Positions 1 through 8,593 are shown, counted from the first letter of the stretch. The stretch is DNA of 64,000 nt from 66-474 sp035249175 (GCA_035249175.1 DATFGT010000116.1:16684-80683), one strand, 5' to 3'. A program made the numbers and translations. The notes: a model not told the origin generated them from the sequence alone.

Positions 1-1
1 C

Positions 2-214
2 GATGGCCAGGCTGCGCGTGTGATCGCCAAAGGTTATGGCGACCTGGCCGAACAGGTGATTGCGGAGGCGCGCCGCCACGGCATCTACGTCCACGATTCG
101 CCGGAATTGGTCGGTTTGCTGATGGGGCTCGACCTGGACCGGCGCGTGCCGGACAAACTGTACGATGTGGTCGCGGAATTGCTGGCCTGGGTGGCGGAGA
201 TGGACGCGCGGTAA
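2..214 (+). CDS. FlhB C-terminal-domain-like small protein (5' partial)
   Basis: The frame is open to the left edge, so the start lies outside the window. The visible 70 residues match the cytoplasmic C-terminal lobe of FlhB/YscU switch proteins after the NPTH cleavage site: RVIAKG, a HGIYVHDSPELVGLL stretch and a closing LYDVVAELLAWVAEM helix. The same pattern occurs in the full flhB 140 bp downstream (VVAKGAGEIAARI...). Free-standing FlhB C-terminal homologues are known beside flagellar genes, where one (FlhX/FlhB2-type) can substitute for the cleaved C-terminal half. Whether this is a free-standing domain or the end of a longer protein cannot be decided because the 5' end is missing. Confidence 0.8.
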   Translation, partial: DGQAARVIAKGYGDLAEQVIAEARRHGIYVHDSPELVGLLMGLDLDRRVPDKLYDVVAELLAWVAEMDAR

Positions 215-356
215 TCCAGACTGCGGGCCCTTCGTGGTGATTCCCGGCCGTTTCCACGAATAGCCGACCCAATCCCGCCTTTATCGCGGGATGGGCGCAG
301 GTGCCGACGCTCGACAATGGCAGTGAGGAAACTGCCGTTCCCGCGCCGCATCCAGC

Positions 357-1514
357 ATGTCCGAAGAATCCGACGACCAGGAAAAAACCGAACCGGCGAC
401 CCTTCACCGCCTCGAAAAGGCGCGCGAGGAAGGGGAAGTTGCACGTTCGCGTGAGCTGACGACCTTCCTGTTGCTGGGCGGCGGGCTGCTGGGGCTGTGG
501 GCGATGGGCTCCCGGCTGTCCCGGCAGCTCGGAATGGTGATGGAACAGGCGTTCCTGTTCGACCGCACCCAGGCGTTCGATCTCCACGTGACGATGAGCC
601 AGGTGTTCGAACTCGGCTCGCAGGGCTTGTTCGCGATCACGCCGCTGCTGCTCGGGCTGGTGGTGCTGGCACTGATTTCGCCGCTGCTGCTCGGCGGCTG
701 GTCGATGTCCAGCAAGGCGATGGCGCCGAAATTTTCCAAGCTGAATCCCATCCAGGGTCTCAAGCGGATGTTGTCCGCCCAGATGCTGACCGAATTGGGC
801 AAGGCCATCGCCAAGTCGCTGCTGGTGGGCGGTGTGGCCGTATGGTTCCTGATGCAAAAACGCGGCGCGCTGATCGCCCTGATGGGGGAATCGGTGATGC
901 AGGCGATCCCGGACGCGCTGAAGCTGGCGTTCGACGCCAGCCTGTTGATGGTGCTGGTGCTGCTGGTGGTGGTGGGCATCGACGTGCCTTGGCAGTTGTG
1001 GAGCCACGCCAAGAAGCTGCGGATGACCAAGGAGGAAATCCGCCGCGAGAACAAGGAAACCGAGGGCGACCCGCACGTGAAGGGTCGCATCCGTTCGCAG
1101 CAGCAGGCGATGGCGCGCGGACGGATGATGAGCAAGGTGCCGGACGCCGACGTGATCGTCACCAACCCGACCCATTACGCGGTGGCGCTGCGCTACGACG
1201 ACAAGAAGATGAGCGCGCCGCGCGTGGTCGCGAAAGGCGCGGGCGAAATCGCCGCGCGCATCCGCGAGCTGGGCAAGGAACACCACGTGCCGCTCCTGGA
1301 AGCGCCGCCATTGGCGCGCGCGCTGTATCGCCACGTGGACCTGGACCGGGAAATACCCGGCCCGCTGTACAACGCCGTCGCGGAAGTGCTGGTGTGGGCC
1401 ATGCGCCTGAAACGCGCGCACGCCGATGGCGCCACGGCGCCGCCCGAACCCATGGACCTGCCCGTGCCCGAAGGCATGGACAAGATCGAAATCGACACAG
1501 GGGACAACGCATGA
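357..1514 (+). CDS. flhB: Flagellar export apparatus switch protein FlhB
   Basis: Full-length FlhB (385 aa; the family is about 350-385). It sits in the inner membrane at the flagellar export gate and switches specificity from rod/hook to filament substrates by self-cleavage. The N-terminus (EKTEPATLHRLEKAREEGEVARS) is the family signature, four hydrophobic segments span about residues 35-215, and the autocleavage motif NPTH is at about 270-273 (cleaved between N and P). The stop overlaps the flhA start by 4 bp (ATGA), so translation is coupled. A 7 bp hairpin (ATCCCGC/GCGGGAT) lies upstream between the preceding gene and this start. Identification is very secure. Confidence 0.97.
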   Translation: MSEESDDQEKTEPATLHRLEKAREEGEVARSRELTTFLLLGGGLLGLWAMGSRLSRQLGMVMEQAFLFDRTQAFDLHVTMSQVFELGSQGLFAITPLLLGLVVLALISPLLLGGWSMSSKAMAPKFSKLNPIQGLKRMLSAQMLTELGKAIAKSLLVGGVAVWFLMQKRGALIALMGESVMQAIPDALKLAFDASLLMVLVLLVVVGIDVPWQLWSHAKKLRMTKEEIRRENKETEGDPHVKGRIRSQQQAMARGRMMSKVPDADVIVTNPTHYAVALRYDDKKMSAPRVVAKGAGEIAARIRELGKEHHVPLLEAPPLARALYRHVDLDREIPGPLYNAVAEVLVWAMRLKRAHADGATAPPEPMDLPVPEGMDKIEIDTGDNA

Positions 1515-3592
1515 ACGCCGCCGTCATGGGCCTGAACCGCAACTGGTTCAAGGACTCGCGCATGAAGCTGCTGACCGGTCCGATCTTCATCATGCTGGTG
1601 ATGGCGATGTTGATCCTGCCGTTGCCACCGTTCGCGCTGGACTTCTTCTTTACCTTCAACATCGCGCTATCGGTGATGGTGCTGCTGGTCAGCATGTTCA
1701 CCCAGCGCACGCTGGAATTCGCCGCATTTCCATCGGTGCTGTTGTTCACCACCTTGATGCGGCTGTCGTTGAACGTGGCGTCCACCCGCGTGGTGCTGAT
1801 GGAGGGCCACCACGGCGACGCCGCCGCCGGCAAGGTGATCGAGGCGTTCGGCCATTTCATGGTCGGCGGCAATTTCGCGGTCGGGCTGGTGGTGTTCATG
1901 ATCCTGGTGGTGATCAACTTCATGGTCATCACCAAGGGCGCGGGCCGCATCGCCGAAGTCGGCGCGCGCTTCATGCTGGATGCGATGCCCGGCAAGCAGA
2001 TGGCGATCGACGCCGACCTCAACGCCGGTCTGATCAAGGAAGACGAGGCCCGCCGGCGCCGCGTCGAGGTGGCCACCGAAGCCGATTTCTACGGCTCGAT
2101 GGACGGCGCCAGCAAGTTCGTGCGTGGCGACGCGGTCGCCGGACTGGTGATCATGGGCGTCAACATTGTCGGCGGTCTGCTGGTCGGGATGCTGCAGCAC
2201 GGGATGTCATTCGCCGAAGCCGGCCACACCTACACGCTGCTGACCATCGGCGACGGCCTGGTGGCGCAGATTCCGGCGCTGGTGATCTCCACCGCCGCCG
2301 GCGTCACGGTATCGCGCGTCAACACCAACCAGGACGTCGGCGAGCAGGTGGTCGACCAGTTGCTGGCCAAGCCGCGCGTGCTGTGGCTGGCCGCGGGCGT
2401 GCTGGGCCTGCTGGGCCTCGTGCCCGGCATGCCGAATGCGATTTTCCTGTTTTTCACGGTGTCGCTGGCGGGACTTGCATGGTTCCTCGCGCGCCGCGAA
2501 GGCCGCAAGACGGCTGAAGCGCAGATGCAGGAAAAACCCGTGGCGGCGCCGGAAGCACCCGAGGCGAGCTGGGAGGACGTGCGCCTGATCGACGTGCTGG
2601 GCCTCGAAGTGGGGCATCGGTTGATTCCGCTGGTGGACTACAACCAGCGGGGCGAACTGCTGGGCCGCATCAAGGGCGTGCGCAAGAAGTTCGCGCAGGA
2701 GATGGGGTTCCTGCCGCCGGTGGTACACATCCGCGACAACCTCGAGATCAATCCCAATCAGTATGTGGTGACCTTGAAGGGCGCACGCGTCGGCGGCGGC
2801 GAAGCGTTTCCCGGCAAGTGGCTGGCGATCGATCCGGGCCAGGTGTCCGGCGAAATCGAGGGTTCCGCCACCACCGATCCGGCCTTCGGTTTGCCGGCCA
2901 GGTGGGTTGAAGCCGACAAGCGCGAGGAAGCGCAGATTCTCGGCTACACGGTGGTTGACGCCAGCACGGTGGTCGCCACGCATCTCAATCATCTTTTGCA
3001 CTTGCACGCCGGCGAGATGCTGGGCCGCCAGGAAGTGCAGCAACTGCTGGACAAGGTCGGTGCGGAGCACAAGTCGTTGGTCGAGGACGTGGTGCCCAAG
3101 ACGGTTTCGCTGGCGGTGCTGCAAAAGCTGTTGCAGAACCTGCTGGACGAGGCGGTTTCGATCCGCGACATGCGCACCATTCTGGATACGCTGGCCGCGC
3201 AGGGCGGCGAGCAGACCAATCCCGCCGAGCTGACCGCGCGGGTGCGCGTCGCGCTGGGTCGGGCGATCACCGACCAGTGGTTCGGCGCCGAACGGGAGCT
3301 GCACGTGATAGGGCTGGACACGCAACTCGAGCAGGTGCTCGACCAGGCGATCCACGGCGGCGGCGCGATGGAGCCAGGCTTGGCCGACACGCTGATGCAG
3401 GAAACCGCCAAGGCGTTGGCGCGCCAGGAAGCCGCCGGCGAACCGCCGGTGCTGGTGGTCGCGCCATCACTGCGAGCCTTGCTGGCGCGTTTCCTGCGCC
3501 GCCGGTTGTCGCAACTGGCAGTGCTTTCGCAGGCGGAAATTCCCGACGAGCGAGGGCTGCGCGTCACCACGCTGGTGGGCGCCACGCGTTGA
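1511..3592 (+). CDS. flhA: Flagellar export gate protein FlhA
   Basis: 693 aa, normal for FlhA. It forms the nonameric export gate of the flagellar type III system; the N-terminal half is membrane-embedded and the C-terminal half docks chaperone-substrate complexes. About eight hydrophobic segments fall in residues 18-325. The FHIPEP family signature (RIAEVGARFMLDAMPGKQM) is at about 146-165, followed by the large cytoplasmic domain. The start is the ATG overlapping the flhB stop; the frame stays open further upstream, but that part is only a shadow of flhB. The stop TGA overlaps the probable TTG start of flhE. Confidence 0.97.
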   Translation: MNAAVMGLNRNWFKDSRMKLLTGPIFIMLVMAMLILPLPPFALDFFFTFNIALSVMVLLVSMFTQRTLEFAAFPSVLLFTTLMRLSLNVASTRVVLMEGHHGDAAAGKVIEAFGHFMVGGNFAVGLVVFMILVVINFMVITKGAGRIAEVGARFMLDAMPGKQMAIDADLNAGLIKEDEARRRRVEVATEADFYGSMDGASKFVRGDAVAGLVIMGVNIVGGLLVGMLQHGMSFAEAGHTYTLLTIGDGLVAQIPALVISTAAGVTVSRVNTNQDVGEQVVDQLLAKPRVLWLAAGVLGLLGLVPGMPNAIFLFFTVSLAGLAWFLARREGRKTAEAQMQEKPVAAPEAPEASWEDVRLIDVLGLEVGHRLIPLVDYNQRGELLGRIKGVRKKFAQEMGFLPPVVHIRDNLEINPNQYVVTLKGARVGGGEAFPGKWLAIDPGQVSGEIEGSATTDPAFGLPARWVEADKREEAQILGYTVVDASTVVATHLNHLLHLHAGEMLGRQEVQQLLDKVGAEHKSLVEDVVPKTVSLAVLQKLLQNLLDEAVSIRDMRTILDTLAAQGGEQTNPAELTARVRVALGRAITDQWFGAERELHVIGLDTQLEQVLDQAIHGGGAMEPGLADTLMQETAKALARQEAAGEPPVLVVAPSLRALLARFLRRRLSQLAVLSQAEIPDERGLRVTTLVGATR

Positions 3593-4008
3593 ATGTAAAC
3601 GAGCTCCGCCAATGCCGCCGCGCCAGGCACCTCTGGCCGTGGGTGGTCGTGCTATGGCCGTGTTTCGCGCTCGCCGCATCCGGCAGTTGGAGCGGCACGA
3701 CGGACGGACCGCGTGTGGCGGGGCCGGATCGCAACTACGACAGCGCGATTTTTCATCCCCCAGCCATCGCCGCCCGCGCACGCGTGCGCCGGGTGCATTG
3801 GGGTTATGCGCTGCCACCGGACCGCCGCTTGATCGCCGAATTGTGCATGGCTCGACACTGCGTGCTTTTGGACGGGAGCCGCGGCATCAGCGATGCGTTT
3901 GCAGGTACGTCGGCCGCGACGCCGCCGGTATTTCGTTTCCGGTTGCCGCCGGGCGAGCGCCGGGCGGTGCGGGTGGGCGCGATCCGGTTGATGGTGGACT
4001 ACCAGTGA
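3589..4008 (+). CDS. flhE: Flagellar protein FlhE (periplasmic)
   Basis: About 139 aa with a signal peptide (hydrophobic LWPWVVVLWPCFALAA, likely cut before SGSWSG) and a body typical of FlhE: GSWSGTTDGP near the mature N-terminus, YDSAIFHPP, RVHWGYALPPDRRLIAELC, then FRFRLPPGERR and a closing VDYQ. In enterobacteria FlhE is a periplasmic flagellar accessory protein linked to proton leakage through the export gate. The chosen start is TTG overlapping the flhA stop (TTGA); no ATG is available upstream of the signal peptide. The flhB-flhA-flhE order is the enteric flhBAE operon. The function assignment rests on fold-wide similarity seen by eye and on position. Confidence 0.78.
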   Translation: MNVNELRQCRRARHLWPWVVVLWPCFALAASGSWSGTTDGPRVAGPDRNYDSAIFHPPAIAARARVRRVHWGYALPPDRRLIAELCMARHCVLLDGSRGISDAFAGTSAATPPVFRFRLPPGERRAVRVGAIRLMVDYQ

Positions 4009-4155
4009 GCAGCGAGGCCGGGCGCGCGGTCCGATCGTGCAAAAAGCCGTCGACATTGTCACCTTATTGCTGCATTCCGCCGCGCACATCCGGCCATAAT
4101 GAGCTCTCGTGACTATGATGTCCGGAAACTCCAGCCGCTGCTGATCCGACCAAAG

Positions 4156-4854
4156 ATGTATACCGCACAGGGAAAAATCGATCAGAACGAGCTGCTGAAG
4201 CAGCATCTGCCGGCCGTCCGCCGCCAGGCGCTGGCCCTGCAGGTGAAGCTGCCGTCGGGGGTCGAGCTGGACGATCTGATCCAGGCCGGTACGCTGGGGT
4301 TGCTGGATGCGATGGGTCGCTTCGATCCCAAGGCCGGTGCCAGTTTCGCCACCTTCGCGAGCCAGCGCATCCGCGGCGCGATGATTGACGAATTGCGCAG
4401 CCGCGACTGGTTGCCGCGCAGCGTGCGTCGCCAGGCGCGTGCGATGGACGCCTGCGTCCACAAGCTGGAACAGCGCTACGGTCGCCCGGCCGAGGAAAAT
4501 GAAATCGCGGCCGAGATGGGTGTCAGCCTCACCGAGTACCAGCAGTTGCTCACCGACACCAACAGTGGCTATCTGCTGCCGTTCGAGGAAATGGTCGAGG
4601 AACACGGCGAGCCGGAAGACGATTCCGAAGGCCCGCAGTCGCCCATCGCGCGGCTGCTCGGCGAGGAACATCGCGAACGGATCAAGGCCGCGATCGAGGC
4701 GCTGCCGGAGCGCGAGAAGCTGATGATCACCCTTTATTACCAGGAAGAACTCAACCTCAAGGAAATCGGCGCGGTGCTGGGGGTGTCCGAATCCCGCGTG
4801 TGCCAGTTGCACAGCCAAGCGGTCTCGCGCATGCGCGCACGGCTCGCCGATTGA
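4156..4854 (+). CDS. fliA: Flagellar sigma factor FliA (sigma-28)
   Basis: Sigma factor for late flagellar and chemotaxis genes, held inactive by FlgM until the hook is complete. Regions 2, 3 and 4 are all present: VELDDLIQAGTLGLLDAM and RIRGAMIDELRSRDWLPRSV in region 2, LLTDTNSGYLLPFEE in region 3, and LPEREKLMITLYYQEELNLKEIG plus SESRVCQLHSQA in region 4. The text is close to enteric FliA, for example LQVKLPSGVELDD and YYQEELNLKEIG. The start at 4156 (MYTAQGKID) follows family alignment (232 aa). An ATG at 4099 would add 19 residues but overlaps a CATAAT that could be a -10 box. It sits 147 bp after flhE and converges with flhC. Confidence 0.95.
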   Translation: MYTAQGKIDQNELLKQHLPAVRRQALALQVKLPSGVELDDLIQAGTLGLLDAMGRFDPKAGASFATFASQRIRGAMIDELRSRDWLPRSVRRQARAMDACVHKLEQRYGRPAEENEIAAEMGVSLTEYQQLLTDTNSGYLLPFEEMVEEHGEPEDDSEGPQSPIARLLGEEHRERIKAAIEALPEREKLMITLYYQEELNLKEIGAVLGVSESRVCQLHSQAVSRMRARLAD

Positions 4855-4893
4855 GCTTGGTGGAACGCCACATTTCCATGCAATGCAAAGACG

Positions 4894-4926
4894 CGCGTCC
4901 GGAGATCGCAACGATCTCCGGACGCG
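4894..4926. terminator. Perfect hairpin between convergent fliA and flhC
   Basis: A perfect 15 bp inverted repeat (arm CGCGTCCGGAGATCG) closes a 3-base CAA loop. It lies 40 bp after the fliA stop and 28 bp after the flhC stop, so it can serve both transcripts. There is no T-run on either side, so it may act as an mRNA 3'-end stabiliser or a Rho-assisted terminator rather than a classic intrinsic one. Confidence 0.6.
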
Positions 4927-4953
4927 GTCAGCGACAACTGGCTTGGAACGGAC

Positions 4954-5616
4954 CTAGTGTCGTCCGCCGGCCACGCGTTTGCGCGCCAGTTCGACCGGCT
5001 CGGCTGCGGGCGCATCCACATCGGTGACGGGCTGGGCGTGTTGCATGTCGACCACGACGTTGTCCTGCCCGCTTGTCTCGTGAAGCTTGGAGCGGGCCTT
5101 GCTGGTCTTGCCGGCGCGTGAAGGCGGACGGCAGATCCCGCAGACATAGTCCTTGCACGGCGTGTGCGCGTGCATCACGAAACGCCCGTGGCAACTGGTG
5201 CATTCGGCCAACTCCAGCAGTCCGCTTTCAAAGAAACGCAGCAGCGTCCACGCGCGGTTCAAACCCAATACCGGTTCACTGTCGTCCAGCATCACTTGTT
5301 CGAGGTACAGGCGGTACGCCTTCACGAATGCGTCGATGCGCTTGCAACCCTGCTCCTGGGTGAGCGTCTGGTAGATGCCGTAGAACAGCGACGAGTGGAT
5401 GTTGGGCCCCCAAGTCAGGAACCAGTCCGTGGAGAAGGGCAGCATGCCCTTGGGCGGCGAAATGCCGCGCACTTCCTTGTACAACCGCAGCAGGCGTCCG
5501 CGGCTCAGGTCGGTTTCGGTTTCCAGCACCTGCAGGCGGGCGCCCAGTTCGATGAGGTTCACCGCCAGTTGTACTTGATGCATTCTGGCGACCAGGCTCT
5601 TTTCCGAATTTTCCAT
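4954..5616 (-). CDS. flhC: Flagellar master transcriptional activator FlhC
   Basis: 220 aa; enteric FlhC is about 192. It pairs with FlhD as the FlhD4C2 activator of class II flagellar operons. The N-terminal helices (LAVNLIELGARLQVLETETDLSR), the segment GMLPFSTDWFLTWGPNIHSSLF and the zinc site are all there: Cys139, Cys142, Cys159 and Cys162, the same spacing as the four zinc cysteines of E. coli FlhC. A poorly conserved tail of about 55 residues (PSRAGKTSKARSK...) follows the last cysteine and accounts for the extra length. It lies 13 bp downstream of flhD in the same operon. The identification is secure; its presence in a Xanthomonadales-like genome is unusual. Confidence 0.95.
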   Translation of the reverse strand: MENSEKSLVARMHQVQLAVNLIELGARLQVLETETDLSRGRLLRLYKEVRGISPPKGMLPFSTDWFLTWGPNIHSSLFYGIYQTLTQEQGCKRIDAFVKAYRLYLEQVMLDDSEPVLGLNRAWTLLRFFESGLLELAECTSCHGRFVMHAHTPCKDYVCGICRPPSRAGKTSKARSKLHETSGQDNVVVDMQHAQPVTDVDAPAAEPVELARKRVAGGRH

Positions 5617-5629
5617 GTTCCCGCCCTCC

Positions 5630-5944
5630 TCAGGCGTGGGCCGCGGCGGCGCGCGACATCAGAAGGGAGGCGTGGGTTTGCATCATCGCCGAATCGCGCT
5701 TCTCGCCGACGATCTTCTGCACCTGATCGGCGTTGTCGAAGCACAGACGGAACAAAAATTGGTTGGTGCGTGCCAGTCGGCTGAGTTGCCTGGTGGACAG
5801 CGACATCAACAGTTTGGCCATGTCGTCGGTCAGCTTCAGCCGGAATTGCGCGGCGGCGTAGTCTTCCTTGAGCAAACGTTGCGCCAGCAACAGGTAGGTG
5901 AGATTGGTGTCCTGGATTTCCTCGAGCAGTTCTTCAATGTTCAT
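5630..5944 (-). CDS. flhD: Flagellar master transcriptional activator FlhD
   Basis: 104 aa (enteric FlhD about 116, betaproteobacterial about 105). MNIEELLEEIQDTNLTYLLLAQ aligns with the FlhD start, followed by FRLKLTDDMAKLL and LARTNQFLFRLCFDN. Cys68 lies near the position of the intersubunit cysteine of the E. coli dimer. FlhD gives the dimerisation platform and FlhC the zinc-linked DNA contacts. It is the first gene of flhDC and is preceded by nearly 800 bp without a gene, as is usual for the heavily regulated flhDC promoter. Confidence 0.95.
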   Translation of the reverse strand: MNIEELLEEIQDTNLTYLLLAQRLLKEDYAAAQFRLKLTDDMAKLLMSLSTRQLSRLARTNQFLFRLCFDNADQVQKIVGEKRDSAMMQTHASLLMSRAAAAHA

Positions 5945-5955
5945 TTTTCACAGCG

Positions 5956-5980
5956 GGCGCCGAGCGCGGCGCCTCCTCCC
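5956..5980 (-). promoter_or_regulatory. flhD leader hairpin with distant Shine-Dalgarno
   Basis: On the minus strand a strong GGGAGGA ribosome-binding sequence (5974-5980) is about 29 nt from the flhD ATG, too far for normal initiation. Between them is a hairpin GGCGCC-GCGCTC-GGCGCC (5956-5973). If folded, it would bring the sequence to about 11 nt from the start codon. This suggests a structure-dependent start for the master regulator. It is an inference from sequence only. Confidence 0.4.
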
Positions 5981-6724
5981 CTTGTTCTCGTTGGTATGAA
6001 TGCCATACAGCCGTTTGGAACGTTCAAACTTCTGCGTGATGCGATGTCGAACTGCGTGCCTCCTTCCTTCAATCCAGCGAAATGCAGGCAGCCTTCGCGC
6101 GTCTGCAACACCCGAAGCGGGTCGGGTGTTCCCGCGTTGTTTCGCATTGATCGTGCCTAGCGGTTTCAACGACCGGCGCTGTTGCGATCACATCGAACCT
6201 GCGGTGCTGCGTGCCCTGGGACACGCCAAGACAGAAGCATGGTTCGTACCAAGCAAAGGATTCCGCATGAAGAAGTGGCAGTCCGATGCGCAAACTGTCG
6301 ACTGGTTCCCGCGTGAGGGCGAAATCGACCCTCAAGTTCGCCCCAACGCGGCCGAGTGGGCAGATCGTCATTTGATACACGTCAAAACGGAGAACGTGGT
6401 TGTGTCAGGCGCGCATGCGCGTGCCGGCGATCATCCGGAATCCGCGGGGTAGTGCGGGTGACGATCTGCGCATAGGCCGAAAGTCATGCACGAATTTCCG
6501 GGATCGCGCCGCGCGCCCGATGCGGCGTGAAACGGAACGTGGCATCGCGACGCGTCAGAGGATTGCTTCCGGAATGGTGACGGGGCCGCGCGGGCCGGAG
6601 CGCGTGCGAACGGCGAACCGGTCCGAAGGACGAACGCCATGGATGGCGTGAGTCATCGAACCACGTGCTTGATTCCGGTAGTGCGGTTCTTGAAATGGAG
6701 GCGCTGGTTCGCGACCCCAGGCAT
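5974..6724. other. Long gene-free region upstream of flhD
   Basis: About 750 bp without a convincing gene on either strand; the open frames here have no recognisable domain. It presumably holds the flhDC promoter and regulator sites. An inverted repeat GTATG-AATGC-CATAC lies at about 5994-6008. I could not assign specific -35/-10 boxes. Confidence 0.5.
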
Positions 6725-6801
6725 TGGTGGCTAGGGGCGGAATCGAACCGCCGACCTCAGCATTATGAGTGCCGCGCTCTAACCGTCTGAGCTACCTAGC
6801 C
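6725..6801 (-). tRNA. tRNA-Met (CAT anticodon, elongator type)
   Basis: Read on the minus strand it gives a complete cloverleaf: acceptor GGCTAGG/CCTAGCC, D arm GCTC/GAGC, anticodon stem CGGCA/TGCTG with loop CTCATAA (anticodon CAT), T arm GGCGG/CCGCC with TTCGATT, and an encoded CCA. The G1-C72 pair and overall text fit elongator tRNA-Met rather than initiator, which has an unpaired first position. CAT could in principle also be tRNA-Ile2. Confidence 0.93.
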
Positions 6802-7175
6802 GATACCGCTGCGCCTCTGGTCTGGCGAAATCGCCGACATCGTGGGGCAATCGGTCGGACGCAAAAGCCCACCAAGGATGCAGGTAGCCGGTCAGTCTAA
6901 CGAACGTCCCGTCACTGTCAAGCGTTTGTATTGGGCCAATGCATCCTGCACTCGTTGTCGAGATGATCGGCGAGTATATCGAGGGGTGTGCGCAAGGCGA
7001 GGGCGTGGTGGGGCCGTCGGCGTTGTACCAGTGCAACCACTCGAACGGGCGATTGTTGAAGGCGTCGAGGTCGTCGAACAACAGGGATTCGTGCGCAGCC
7101 CGCCATGCGCGGGCGGCCGATATACTCTGGGCGTTTTTGCACAAGCGAGTCGCGATTACGAGCACGCCCCCGCCA
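6802..7175. other. Intergenic region between tRNA-Met and the ClC gene
   Basis: About 370 bp of divergent spacer that must hold the tRNA-Met promoter (minus strand) and the ClC gene promoter (plus strand). No open frame here looks coding and I see no clear consensus boxes. Confidence 0.4.
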
Positions 7176-8555
7176 ATGCCGACGCGCACCCGGCGTTTCC
7201 ACTGGGCGGAACCGCTGGTGATGCTCGCGACGGTCGTGCAATGGCTGGTGTTGTCGATTTTGACGGGCGCGCTGGTCGGCGTCGGCTGCACGATCTTCCT
7301 GCGTGCGCTGTTCGCCACCGCCGGGCGTGCGTACGCGGCGCCGCTGTGGCTGCAGATGACGCTGCTGCCGCTGGGTGGCTTGGCCAACGGCCTGCTGCTG
7401 CACTACGGGTACAAGCTGCGTCGCAGCACCTTCAATGACAATGTGATCGTCGCGGTCAACGAACAGCACGGCAGGTTGCCGTTCCGGACCATGTGGATCA
7501 AACCGGTCGCGGCGCTGATTACGCTCGGCTGCGGCGGTTCTGCCGGCAAGGAAGGACCGTGCTCGCACATCGGCGCCAGCCTTGCGGCGGCGGTTGGACG
7601 CGTGCTGCGCCTGAATCCCGAGATGCGCAAACGCCTGCTGGCGTGCGGCGTCAGCGCGGGTTTTTCCAGCGTGTTCGGCACGCCGATCGCGGGTGCGATT
7701 TACGGGGTGGAGATGTTGGCGATCGGCCGCATCCGCCACGATTTCCTGTTTCCCGGCATCGTTGCGGGCGTTACCGCCTTCGAAGTATCACGCTGGCTCG
7801 GCGTGCCCTATCCACACTACGGCATTTCCTTCGCGGGTGATTTCACCGAAATCCTGTTTCTGAAGACCGTCGTCGTCGGCATCTTGTGCGGCGCGGTGGC
7901 TTGGCTGTTCGTGGAACTGCTGCGCCAGTCGAAAAAGGCGTTCGCCTGGTTGCGTACGCGTTATGCGCTGTGGCCGCCTTTGCTGCCGATGCTCGGAGGC
8001 GTGGTGCTGGCGCTGTTGATCATCGCGATTCCGGACCAGTACCTGGGCTTGAGCCTGCCGCTGATGGACCGTGCGCTGCAAGGCGACGCGATGCCGTACC
8101 TCGCATTCTTCTGGAAGGCATTGCTGGTGGCGATCACGCTGGGATCGGGCTTCTACGGCGGCATTGTGACCCCGCAATTCGTGATCGGCGCCGTGACCGG
8201 CGGCGCATTCGCGCACCTGCTGGGATTGAAGGCCGCAATGGGTGCGGCGGTAGGGCTGGTCGCAGTGGTGGCTTCGGCGTCGAACGCGCCGATCGCGGCG
8301 ATCCTGATGGGCGTGGAATTGTTCGGCGCGGATTCCACGCTGTACGTGGCCGGTGCATGCGTGGCGGCGTACCTCATCATCGGGCATCGCAGCGTGTACC
8401 CGGAACAGCAGATCGCCTTCAGCAAGTCATCGTGGATCTTCGCGCGCGCCGACCTGCCGGTCGGTCAGGAAAAGGTTCGCCTGTCCTACGGCCTGCTGCG
8501 CTGGTGGCGGATGCGGCGCAAGCGCGCCAAGGTGGCTGACGCGGACAAAAAATGA
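7176..8555 (+). CDS. ClC-family chloride channel/transporter
   Basis: 459 aa integral membrane protein of the ClC family, which moves Cl- across the inner membrane as a channel or a Cl-/H+ antiporter. The ion-path motifs are visible: GKEGP at about 124-128 (E126 is the gating glutamate position) followed by SHIGA, and GSGFYGGIVTPQFVIGA further on, matching the G(K/R)EGP and GxFxP signatures. A C-terminal basic tail (WRMRRKRAK) is cytoplasmic. The start is the ATG at 7176 (MPTRTRRF), just before the first hydrophobic segment; the upstream extension in frame has no coding look. The substrate could also be fluoride or nitrate; nothing here decides it. Confidence 0.93.
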   Translation: MPTRTRRFHWAEPLVMLATVVQWLVLSILTGALVGVGCTIFLRALFATAGRAYAAPLWLQMTLLPLGGLANGLLLHYGYKLRRSTFNDNVIVAVNEQHGRLPFRTMWIKPVAALITLGCGGSAGKEGPCSHIGASLAAAVGRVLRLNPEMRKRLLACGVSAGFSSVFGTPIAGAIYGVEMLAIGRIRHDFLFPGIVAGVTAFEVSRWLGVPYPHYGISFAGDFTEILFLKTVVVGILCGAVAWLFVELLRQSKKAFAWLRTRYALWPPLLPMLGGVVLALLIIAIPDQYLGLSLPLMDRALQGDAMPYLAFFWKALLVAITLGSGFYGGIVTPQFVIGAVTGGAFAHLLGLKAAMGAAVGLVAVVASASNAPIAAILMGVELFGADSTLYVAGACVAAYLIIGHRSVYPEQQIAFSKSSWIFARADLPVGQEKVRLSYGLLRWWRMRRKRAKVADADKK

Positions 8556-8574
8556 GACGAAGGGATGGTTCGTT

Positions 8575-8580
8575 TATACT
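8575..8580 (+). promoter_or_regulatory. -10 box of the split tRNA-Arg transcript
   Basis: TATACT is followed by a GC-rich discriminator and then the 5' half of tRNA-Arg 14 bp later, which is the layout of a stable-RNA promoter. It would now drive the broken copy and the intact tRNA-Arg behind it. Confidence 0.45.
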
Positions 8581-8593
8581 GCGCGGTCCGTGC

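Noticed and set aside
497..1510. Open frame running into flhA from far upstream
   Set aside because: It is read out of phase through flhB; real FlhA begins at 1511 by family alignment and 4 bp overlap.
6000..6452. 150-codon frame upstream of flhD
   Set aside because: No domain, no ribosome-binding site and high-arginine shadow-like composition.
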